A DNA stretch of 11,179 bases from the NCBI GenBank assembly GCA_004802705.1, contig SGPL01000812.1, positions 1-11,179 of the forward strand, in the 5' to 3' direction. Position numbers and translations under genes: made by a program. This stretch comes from Bondarzewia mesenterica (Eukaryota; Basidiomycota; Agaricomycetes; Russulales; Bondarzewiaceae). Below, piece after piece: positions 1 to 7,370 of this stretch. The notes beneath the pieces were generated by a model, which did no database searches, was not told the origin of the DNA, and saw only the letters and a program-made list of their open reading frames with translations. How positions within the stretch are numbered: the stretch's first letter is position 1; every line of letters begins with the position of its first letter.

Positions 1-435
1 TTATTCGTTCGCTGGCCTTCTCGCAGATACGCGGAGTGCCTTGAGACGCGCGATGGCGAACCGGGAACAGATGCAAATCGGCATCATGAACAAAAATCGT
101 CTTGTGCGACGCCATTGATGCGACTTGCAGGGTGCGCTACAGGCAGCAACATCCTGATTATGAGGAACCAATGCATAGTGCACATGCCACGCGGTAGCCA
201 GTAGGAATTGCTCAAGAAGAGCTTGCCTAGTCTCCGTGGCTGACCATACAGAAGACAGTCGTTCTGTATTAAAGGTCTGCTCCAAAAATGATGCCCCTGG
301 CAGGCGGTCCCCTTTCGGCGTTATCCGAACAAATTCAAAGCTTTTTGCTATCACGTGTGCTGTAGAGAATGTAATGCTGCTTATTCTGAGAGTAATCATG
401 CTTACAGCATATGCAATAATAATCTTGTAGGACAA
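1..435 (-). CDS. Unidentified ORF, possibly a single exon
   Basis: I do not recognise this protein. The frame is open for 144 codons and its TAA stop is the first three bases of the window. There is no ATG at its upstream end (the frame opens at TTG), so the real coding part probably starts internally or after a splice site. A CTCTACAG acceptor on the minus strand ends at about 360, just before the stretch that looks most protein-like (FEFVRITPKGDRLPG and ATAWHVHYALVP). The last 45 residues are rich in Arg and Cys and look more like read-through than a folded domain. It lies divergently to the DUF6589 gene, with about 65 bp between the frames. It could be a chance ORF, a relic exon, or a third gene of the neighbouring element. 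Confidence 0.3.
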   Translation of the reverse strand: MSYKIIIAYAVSMITLRISSITFSTAHVIAKSFEFVRITPKGDRLPGASFLEQTFNTERLSSVWSATETRQALLEQFLLATAWHVHYALVPHNQDVAACSAPCKSHQWRRTRRFLFMMPICICSRFAIARLKALRVSARRPANE

Positions 436-438
436 GAT
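422..438. repeat. Short perfect hairpin
   Basis: ATCTTGT and ACAAGAT (7-bp arms) flank a 3-nt AGG loop. It sits in the short divergent gap between the minus-strand ORF and the DUF6589 gene. It could be an operator, a transcript hairpin or chance. The arms are short enough for chance to be likely. Confidence 0.3.
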
Positions 439-529
439 GCTTGAGGATTATGTGCCATGCTAAGGGCAAATTTCCGCACATGCAAGCTCTCGAACAAATA
501 TGTCTTTTCAAGTATTCACTCCGGAAAAA

Positions 530-592
530 GTATAGCTATTAAAATCTAATTTTTCCTTCATGAATTGACAAAACAATTGATCCAATTCATAG
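530..592 (+). other. Predicted DUF6589 intron 1 (63 nt)
   Basis: GTATAG donor, CTAAT-type branch candidate and ATTCATAG acceptor. Removing it joins ATG-initiated codons (ending CCG GAA AAA) in phase 0 to the frame that carries the N-terminal DUF6589 block, and removes the TAG at 590-592. It supplies the only visible ATG start for the gene. Confidence 0.6.
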
Positions 593-1660
593 CCCCCAAC
601 CAAGCGAGCGAGGCAGCGCCGCGGTAATCGCACGGATAAAGACAAGCTACATGCAATTCTCGGTGCAATTGGAGATGAGCACTGGACACTGGGAGAATTC
701 CTTCGGCAGCTATTCACAGAGACAAAAGGACAAAGTGAACGGCATACCTCGTATGTTTCGAAATTCTTGTCTAGTCAATCAGCTGTCAACGCAGGTGAGA
801 TTGTGCATTTGATGTACAATCACAAATATGGGCATCCGCCCGCTGGCCATAGCGAGTGAGATAGCTATTTCTTGTGCGACACGTCCCCCAAAAGTATCAA
901 GCATGGCCAGCCAGCAATGGCAACCTGGGCACTTCAACTCATTATCCAAGCGACTGAAGAAGAAGCTACCTACTTGTGCTCAAAAGATGCTGGCCTTCGT
1001 GTCCGTGCGACTCGCAATTATGAGATGCCAATCATAAATCCACCTACAGATCCAGGTCATTCGGGTATATCCTCCATTGTTGCTCCCAGTGGTGTCTCTA
1101 CAATGATGGATGGAGTGAGCGCACTGCCCGAAATCGATGGCGAACCGGCCATCGCACAACTCACCCTACATAATAATGCCTCCATTAGGCCCATTTCAGA
1201 CTTGGATACAGAGGTAGTACTCACTTCTGTGGACCGTGACTTGGAGCATTCTACCACCCTCATGCAGAATGGGACAATGAGTTCTGCAATGATGGTGGAG
1301 GAGGAGGATGCTGAAATGACGGATACTTCACATACTCTCCTTAGTGTGGCAAAGAATCATGCGGTTCAGTCCATGCCAAGCACTTCAAGTGAGCAAGAGG
1401 GTTCAGCTCAAGTTGATGGCATGGACACTAGCAACGGCACAAGAGTGACGGGACAATCAGAGCAGGCCTCATCTGAGCCAAGGAAGAAGAAGAGCTCACC
1501 GTCATCTGATCCACTGATCTCATGGGATATTATCGACAAATTCTCCATCGCAAAACTGGCGAGCAAGTTTCGTATGAAGACGCCTGTCATCTGGTCAATA
1601 TTGTCTCGTTTTGTGCAGTCTCCAGGTCCTACGCAAGATATCTATCGGTCAAATGATATT

Positions 1661-1689
1661 GTGAGTGTTTGTTTGTTTTTGCACTGTAG
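1661..1689 (+). other. 29-nt intron-like interruption in DUF6589
   Basis: A consensus GTGAGT donor, a T-rich tract and a GCACTGTAG acceptor enclose only 29 nt. Removing exactly this piece moves reading from the upstream frame (ending SNDI) to the downstream frame (TELKEVKVLTG) where the family homology continues. 29 nt is far below the usual size for spliceosomal introns and no good branch site is visible. It may be a remnant of a longer intron with an internal deletion, or a coincidence around a frameshift. Confidence 0.45.
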
Positions 1690-2749
1690 ACTGAACTGAA
1701 AGAAGTGAAGGTTCTCACCGGCATCATCAGTGAGCTGGCATTTACAAGAAACTCCTGGACAAATTACTTTCCCATATGTCGGGCAATTTCCATGTTCAGA
1801 ACTCAGGCGCATCAGTCTATGTATCGCATCGGCAGTCGGTTAGGTGACTGTGTCACTTATACTACAGTACGAGACGCACTGGTAATAATGGCCAGTGCTG
1901 AGCGTGAGAGATTCCAAAGTTGGTGCAAAAACTCGGAATTGCGACGAAACCTGTTGGTGGTCATCGATAATGTCCAAGTGTATGCCCGCAAACGTACCCA
2001 CTACATTGGCAAGGAGAACAAGATGATAACAGGGACAGGGGCAACAGCAGTAGAAATGGAGGATTGTGCACCAGATGCATTCAACCTCAAGCCGATATTA
2101 GACCGCCTGCACGAAGGACGTCGTGCGGAACTGTCAGCCGATTCGATTCTGGTGGACATTGACTGGGAACATCTGCGACGAGTTCAGATGTACCATTGGC
2201 TTGATGCCTTGGTATTCTACATACCTGCACTGGCCGGCTACTGAACAGAAGTCACCAAGCTCTTTGCTGAGAAGACACGGAAGCATCAAATAAACCCTAA
2301 TCGGCATACCAAGGTTCACCCGTTGGGCACGAACTCAGCAAACGAGGTATCAACGCAAGGAATGAAGGAAGCACTTACCGATTTTCTGGAGCAGCTGAGT
2401 ATCAATGACGAAAATTTGGGCGAGCGGCTGGTGTTCTTCTCGGGTGATGGTAAATCCTTTGAAGGCATGCACACCGTCAAAAAATATCTGAGTTCGCAGC
2501 TTGGAATGTTCACCTCCTTCCGGTTTTTGCGCCCCGTTCTAGAACTCTGGCATACGAAATGGACAGACCTCAGTCAGATTTGCCGCACACACTGGGGAGT
2601 GGGACATACAACTACTGATCCCTCAACGTTGGGATACATGGCCGCGCGGTCAATAGTCTGACACCATCTGACTTGGCCAAGGTAGATTTTTATGGCAATG
2701 CTCGACTGATCCAGGTTGTTGTCCATGGGCATATCTTACAGTGTTGGGA

Positions 2750-2812
2750 GTAAGTGTCAATTCTCGGAGTGCACGAGTTGCAGATGCAGATGCTTATCGT
2801 GATGCTGTCTAG
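2750..2812 (+). other. Predicted DUF6589 intron 3 (63 nt)
   Basis: GTAAGT donor directly after TGG GA and a CTGTCTAG acceptor. The length is a multiple of three, so the frame is kept. Splicing removes the TAA at 2751-2753 and joins ILQCWE to QHVGTQDLIAHYA. No strong branch site is obvious. Confidence 0.5.
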
Positions 2813-4005
2813 GCAGCATGTAGGCACACAAGACCTTATCGCACATTATGCCTAACTCGCCGAAATTGATGCTCTGCCCTCTCTGCAAATCCTACTTCAA
2901 GACGCGGATCTGTTATCACGGCGCTATTGTGGATCAAAGTCATTCATACGTGCCTTGCGGCCGTCCAGAAACGCACATTTAGATGACGTACCAGAAGGAC
3001 CTGCATGGACTGCCGGTCAGCCAACCACAATACCCTCACCAACAAACGACAGTGCCGAGCCATTCTATGGTGAAACAGCACCGCCCAAACAGTTTGATGG
3101 TGATTGGCCGCTTGCCAACTGTATGATGTTAATGCGCAATGGGATCTGGTTCCTGGAATATTGCAAGGCCGTCGCATTGGGGGATATTGGCCGGACCTGG
3201 GAAGTCATCAAGCTGTTAATCTTCACCTTTGCGGGAGCAGGCAATACAAACTATACCGCCTATCTGGTCGAAATGTACTGCAACATCACTTACGACTATC
3301 CGGAGGCGACCCGCGAGGCATTATTCAATAACTGGCTGGTCAACTTACAGGGCCAGCCCGGCCACTTCCTCGAGCTGGATCTGATGCAAGAACATTTTAA
3401 CTTCTGGCTTGAGGAGTTAGCGCAGCACAAAGGAAAAGAATTCGATGATGACTGGTACCGGGAAGTCCTGTCGATGCATGTGCATCACTTCATACGCCTT
3501 ACCAAGGAGATGGAGGCCAATGTCAACCTCAAAGAACGCCGTACAAATCACGTTGAGCCGCACATGGACAACGAATTGCGCGAGGTCATTCGTCTTTGCC
3601 GCGAACATGATCTTCATGTGCGACGCCAGGGCAGGGACTGGGGGTTCCACGTCTCAGATGATCAGACATTGGGGTATAACCTCCTCGCACGAGAGGGAAA
3701 GATGGACGAATGGATTGCAAACGCGACAAGAGATAGGGACAATCGTGACGCAAAAATCAACGTAGCTAAAGCCTGGGAGGCCGATGCAGAGACTTACTTA
3801 CACCTGCCGCTCGCGTGTGTGGATGGACAAATCAACATGGCGAGCTAAATCATCCACCCTTGTTAGTTAGATTATAGTAATCAGCAGCCATGAACATACC
3901 ATTTATATCTTCCAGCGCTGGCGCCGTTCATTGCCACCAACAGTGTGCGACACACTGGATGCTCGCTTGCGGCCTCTGACTGGAGTGGGCAGAGCATTCT
4001 CATCC

Positions 4006-4179
4006 GTGATTGCTCGCACTGCCGATGTGGGCAGCTCGATGGCCTGGCCGAGTCCATAGGTTGTGTTGACGCTATGCTCGCATGTTCGTGAGAGCGGTGC
4101 CATCAGTCTTGTCTCCGCGTGAGCGCGAGCATTGTGGTTGGTGATTGCACGCACTGCCAACGTGGGTACCTCGATCGCG
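4006..4179. repeat. Diverged 39-bp direct repeat in RecQ C-terminal exon
   Basis: Two 39-bp copies at 4006-4044 and 4141-4179, 135 bp apart and about 32/39 identical by hand count. In the helicase frame they encode AIELPTSAVRAITDENA and AIEVPTLAVRAITNHNA. The tail therefore grew by internal duplication and may be a repeated short linear motif. Confidence 0.7.
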
Positions 4180-4187
4180 CGGGGCCC

Positions 4188-4240
4188 ATGTGGCGACGAC
4201 AACAATGGTGTGCGATGTGGCGACGACAACGGTGTGTGAG
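4188..4240. repeat. 27-bp period tandem repeat
   Basis: The 16-mer ATGTGGCGACGACAAC occurs at 4188-4203 and again at 4215-4230, followed both times by a GGTGTG string, with a 3-bp length difference between units. It encodes TPLSSPHR and TPLLSSPHG in the RecQ tail. It lies beside the longer degenerate repeat, so this exon is repeat-rich and probably structurally loose. Confidence 0.7.
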
Positions 4241-4300
4241 TCGCTGTACATGTCGTTGACGCGCTCTGGCTTTCTGCAGCCTTGGCAGCATCAATTTTGC

Positions 4301-4364
4301 CTGTCAAAGCGTTGCACGCATACAATTGTGAGCCCGACGAAACATGAGTTGTAGATCAACTTAC
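4301..4364 (-). other. Predicted RecQ intron 2 (64 nt)
   Basis: On the minus strand, AAAC is followed by GTAAGT and the intron ends TTTGACAG. It is a phase 1 intron: the leftover C plus GC makes an Arg codon and continues as KIDAAKAAES. Without splicing the helicase frame would read a further 25 codons of unrelated sequence to a stop at 4291. Confidence 0.75.
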
Positions 4365-5761
4365 GTTTTGCCTTCTGACGCCTCGTCTTTGCCCGACTCT
4401 CGTTAGCTTGTCGGCGTGACTCTGCTCGTGCGGCATCGAATGCCTCGTTGGTTGGACCAATGACGTCGAAGAGGCGATGCCCGTATGTGGGTAAGTGCTC
4501 CCAATTCGAGAGGAGTCCGGCTAGTAGATCATAGGTGCGTATCATATGAAAGTTTGCGATGACCTGACGTCGCAGAGGGAGAGGGATAAGGGAAGTGGGA
4601 GGCCCGAGTTCAAACCGAGCACCATCCTGTTCCATCCAAAGCTCCTCGCACACCTCATCGAGAGCTTCGTTGGCCTTGCCAATCATCGCCTTTGTCAGCT
4701 TGCGATACATGGGTGCGGCGCTATCCTCTTCATCGGCATCCATGGCAGTCGATTGAGCAGAATCCAGAGTGACGGCTGTCGGCAGTGTTGCATAATCAAA
4801 AGGTAAGGGACAAGAGGCAGGAGGGGTGGGAGATGAGCTAGCAGAAGGTGGGGGAGGTGGCAGATGGGTCATGCAGCTCGAACACGGTAAGTCACGGTCT
4901 GCCTCGATGCACGTCTTTTGAGAAGCAGATCCAGGACTGCCAAAGATCCGGTTGAACTCGGCGACAAGACACTTCTGATTGATGTGACACTGGACAAGAC
5001 CTCTCAGCAGTACGTCCTCAGTCCGTTTCTGTTGTGTACGTGCTCCCTTCTCCAGCAAAGCCAGGTCGTCTACTGCTCGGGCATTCCCCCCCTTTACCGT
5101 TTGAGCACTCCGCTTCGCATCCTTCGATCGTGCAGAGAATCTTGTCATTACCTCACCATCTGATGTGTAGCCATTGTCGTTATCCTCATCCTCCTCGACC
5201 AACTTCACGATGGATGGTTCAATGTAAGTAAAGCCTGCAGAAATTTTTGTGTTGGGGTCACGACCCGCGCGCCCATTCTGTTGCAGAATTGCTTCCGCAG
5301 AGTCCGGTAGGCCTAAATTGATGGAAGCATCGACTTTTCGAAGGTCCACACCCATTCCAAACTTGACTGTGGCCACAATAACGAACGTGTCGGAGTCTTC
5401 GCGGAATGCGCGAATTGTCTCCGCATTATCCTTGTCGAAAACGAGTGAGTTGTACATCCGAATATTCCGAAACCGCTCATCGCCGCTCGGCCGTGTGCGC
5501 CACAGGTATGATGCAACTCGGTATCCCAGATCAATTGTAGGGCAATACACGAGGACTTTCCAGTGACCACTCGCCACCCAAGCAATATCTGGAAATGAAG
5601 CTCCATTCAGTGCGTGGGTTAGTGTGCGAAAAACAATTCGCATGTTTGGTCGCTCGCAGGTCCGACGAATTGACTTGTAGGAGCCCGCTCGAAATCCCAG
5701 CAACCGCAGTAAGTCCCCTTGTGATCGCGTGCTTGATATGGCCGTCATAGCAAGTACTGGA

Positions 5762-5779
5762 ACGCCTGCGCGCAGGCGT
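5762..5779. repeat. Perfect 18-bp GC-rich palindrome
   Basis: ACGCCTGCG followed directly by CGCAGGCGT, with no spacer. It lies in the RecQ coding exon and encodes part of RLRAGV just downstream of the internal stop. The sequence also reads sensibly as protein, so its symmetry may be incidental. Confidence 0.6.
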
Positions 5780-6113
5780 GCGCGCACCCAGCAGATCTAT
5801 AGGTAAGCCTTCCAAAAATCTGACCCCCAAGGAATGACAATGTGCGCTTCATCAATGACATAAAGCACGATGCTATTGTGGAAGGTTGGAGTGCGTAGGA
5901 TGTTGTCAAATTGGGGAGAGGTGAGCCGTTCCGGAGATACTATCACCATGGAATAGAGACATCTCTGAACATTTCGTAGAAGCTCTTCACCTCTCTTCTT
6001 CGCTTCTGCAATAGTCTCTTTGTCCAATGAGACTGCAGATACCCTCATTCTCTTCATCTCTTCCACCTAGACATAACAGATAAGTGAAATTTGTTAGAAA
6101 CCGAGATGTATGC

Positions 6114-6267
6114 GCGTGCCTAACCAGACTCTCAGTCCCTCAGTCACAATGAAAGCGACTCGATTGCGTACCTAACCGGACTCTCAGTCCCTGTACAATA
6201 GGTACGTTAGTATGTATCGTAGTGAGTGTGTGAATGAGATCTTACCTCAGTCACAATGAAAGCGACT
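6114..6267. repeat. 47-bp tandem duplication, one copy split by 55 bp
   Basis: Copy A is 6114-6160, uninterrupted. Copy B is 6166-6267 and equals copy A except for two substitutions (45/47 identical) and a clean 55-bp interruption at 6191-6245. Five bases separate the copies. Copy B additionally borders a 9-bp inverted repeat, GACTGAGGG against CCCTCAGTC of copy A. Confidence 0.9.
6191..6245 (-). other. Candidate 55-nt spliceosomal intron inside a repeat copy
   Basis: Read on the minus strand it starts GTAAGATC, has the optimal branch sequence TACTAAC about 15 nt before the end, and finishes TTGTACAG. The donor context is GAG/GTAAG. Its ends match exactly the gap between copy B and the uninterrupted copy A, so an intronless homologue of the same sequence lies 5 bp away. 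Length is normal for a basidiomycete. Splicing was not observed; it is inferred from signals and from the alignment. Confidence 0.7.
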
Positions 6268-6293
6268 GAGGGATGTACTCGTAGTGTGCTAGG

Positions 6294-6301
6294 TTTATAT
6301 A
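6294..6301 (-). promoter_or_regulatory. TATA-like box within the intron insertion
   Basis: TATATAAA on the minus strand, about 30-55 bp upstream of the repeated leader-like segment that contains the 55-nt intron. Placement fits a promoter plus spliced leader pointing into RecQ exon 2 (DEAH motif onward). A TATA-like 8-mer alone is weak evidence. Confidence 0.3.
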
Positions 6302-6986
6302 TCGTCCGCCCATGACCTGTCCGATGCCTGCTCCCAGTGACGTATCCTCCTACTGTCACGATACGTCCACCCGATGACGCTTTGCTCTCGCGCATCTGAC
6401 CGTGCATGTGTCAAACTCCAATAAAATTGCCCATTGAATCATATGAAATACAAACCTGACTGCGTGCTAAATCAGTCAATGGGGTCACCATCAGCACCAC
6501 AGGATTTTTCACCAATGGATCAAGACCATGGCGAGATAAGTCGGGGTCACGAAGAAGCTCATGACGGAGGAGAATGTGAAGGTATGCAGCCGCTGTCTTT
6601 CCATCTCCGCAAGCAGCAACAACAAGCTGATCATGCCCATCGAGGATGTTAGCTGTGCTTTCGACTTGCCAGTCATGAGGGCCTGCGGGCCATTGGGGAA
6701 TCAAGGTCTGGAGTATAGATTTGATAGAGGAGAGCCCTTCTGGTGATGTCCAATTTTTGGGAGGCGGACGGGCCATAGATTACTGGTTAACACACCGACT
6801 TCGTTGATCAGACGCGTCTCGGTGACGGCATCACGTGCATATAGTGACGAACTTAACATGACGTTCGCGCTTTTGCTGATCATTTTTTAATTACGATCTT
6901 GCGTGCATAGCTCACATGACAGTGTCCTAAAAGGGTATATGGCGACCGCCTGCGAGATCGCTCATTTTTGATTCAGACTAACCAAG

Positions 6987-7367
6987 TTGACCATCAGCGC
7001 GAACTCAACCTCCAACTGTGTTCTCTGGTTCATTGCGATCCTCCGGGGCGCCCTTCCTGAGCTGAAGACGCTCTGCGTTCACCTCCGAGATGCCACAACC
7101 GGTCCCATTCGTTTCTCTCCGCTTCTTCGGCTCGTCAGACAGAGACATGTGGATGGCCGGCCGTTGAAGAACGTGGTCATACACGACGAAAGGTTGAAGG
7201 GGCGAAACTTGTACACCAAGACGCTCAGGGGGATCGCCAGTTACGTTGATACTTTGGAATGGGACAGCTCGCCTTCGCCTTTCAAAAACTCGAATACCGG
7301 CTCTGTGTACGCGAGTATCCCCGATGATCTGAGAAGTTGGAATTGGCGGGATGAGTTCAGATATTGA
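6987..7367 (+). pseudogene. F-box/LRR-like protein, 3' exon only
   Basis: The frame ends at 7367 and holds segments typical of the C-terminal part of basidiomycete F-box/leucine-rich proteins: LPELKTLCVHLRD, FSPLLRLVRQRH, GRPLKNVVIHDERL, and a final SYVDTLEWDSS. F-box proteins of this kind are substrate adaptors of SCF ubiquitin ligases. No ATG is present; the frame opens at TTG. A branch-like CTAAC at 6978-6982 and a CCATCAG acceptor ending at 6997 suggest that coding starts at 6998 as a last exon. No F-box or LRR N-terminus is visible in the 200 bp before it, where the RecQ 5' end lies. It is best read as a truncated remnant, alternatively a gene with distant upstream exons lost by insertion. 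Confidence 0.55.
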
Positions 7368-7370
7368 TCA

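Larger units (their letters stand above)
500..3848 (+). pseudogene. DUF6589-family protein gene, inactivated
   Basis: Spliced model: exons 500-529, 593-1660, 1690-2749 and 2813-3848, giving about 1064 residues if one lost base is allowed for. Protein start MSFQVFTPEK (ATG at 500) joins in phase 0 to a basic segment and the family N-terminal block (TLGEFLRQLF, VHLMYNHKYG). Then come an acidic, Ser-rich low-complexity region, the central block (LVVIDNVQVYARKRTHYIGK), the block around FFSGDGKSF and LELWHTKWTDL, and the C-terminal block (GAGNTNYTAYL, DLMQEHFNFWLE, REVLSMHVHHF). These are features I know from the fungal DUF6589 family, so family assignment is firm. The biochemical role of the family is unsettled. 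Asp codons at 1966 and 2446 and a Glu codon at 3390 are spaced like a DDE transposase triad; that is inference. Lesions: TGA at 857-859, TGA at 2242-2244, a one-base loss near 2650, TAA at 2853-2855. Family blocks continue on both sides of each, so these are mutations, not gene ends. The gene converges on the RecQ gene 54 bp downstream. Confidence 0.85.
6067..6455 (-). other. RecQ intron 1, enlarged to 389 nt by inserted sequence
   Basis: Exon 1 ends CGC AGT CAG before GTTTGT; the acceptor is TATGTCTAG with a good TTCTAAC branch about 25 nt upstream. Phase 0 joins LTDLARSQ to VEEMKRMRVSA, exactly as RecQ helicases read from motif Ia onward. The other introns here are 55-64 nt. About 300 bp in the middle (roughly 6108-6410) look like an insertion: they contain a 47-bp tandem duplication, a second complete intron and a TATA-like site. 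The insertion ends and a target-site duplication could not be fixed by eye. Confidence 0.7.
3903..6776 (-). pseudogene. RecQ-family DEAH DNA helicase, one internal stop
   Basis: ATP-dependent 3'-5' DNA helicase of the RecQ type. Exons (minus): 6776-6456, 6066-4365, 4300-3903; about 806 residues. Start is ATG at 6776. Motifs in order: Walker A GDGKT at 57-61 (preceded by Ala-Cys where Ala-Thr is usual), motif Ia VTPLTDL near 97-103, SPERLTSP near 151-158, DEAH box at 179-182, motif III VLAMTA at 211-216, motif IV VLVYCPTIDLG near 278-288, motif V VATVKFGMGVD near 338-348, motif VI QQNGRAGRD at 369-377. Cysteines at about 467, 473, 493, 502 and 505 are candidates for the RecQ zinc site. The tail is proline-rich, then basic (KTRRQKAKRK), then a low-complexity repeated C-terminus. 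Lesion: TAG at 5797-5799 between FWKAYL and ICWVRARLRAG, in the same frame on both sides; it is one C-to-T step from CAG. Everything else is open, so inactivation is recent, or the base is an assembly error. Intron 1 carries an insertion. The gene converges with DUF6589. Confidence 0.85.

Noticed and set aside
856..910. GTGAGATAG at 856 as an intron donor that would remove the TGA at 857
   Set aside because: Residues right after the stop (DTSPKSIKHGQPA) fit the DUF6589 block directly, and no acceptor at normal distance keeps the frame.
352..6840. CACGTG occurs near both outer flanks of the DUF6589/RecQ pair (about 352-357 and 6834-6839)
   Set aside because: A 6-bp palindrome with poorly matching neighbours; not enough for terminal repeats.
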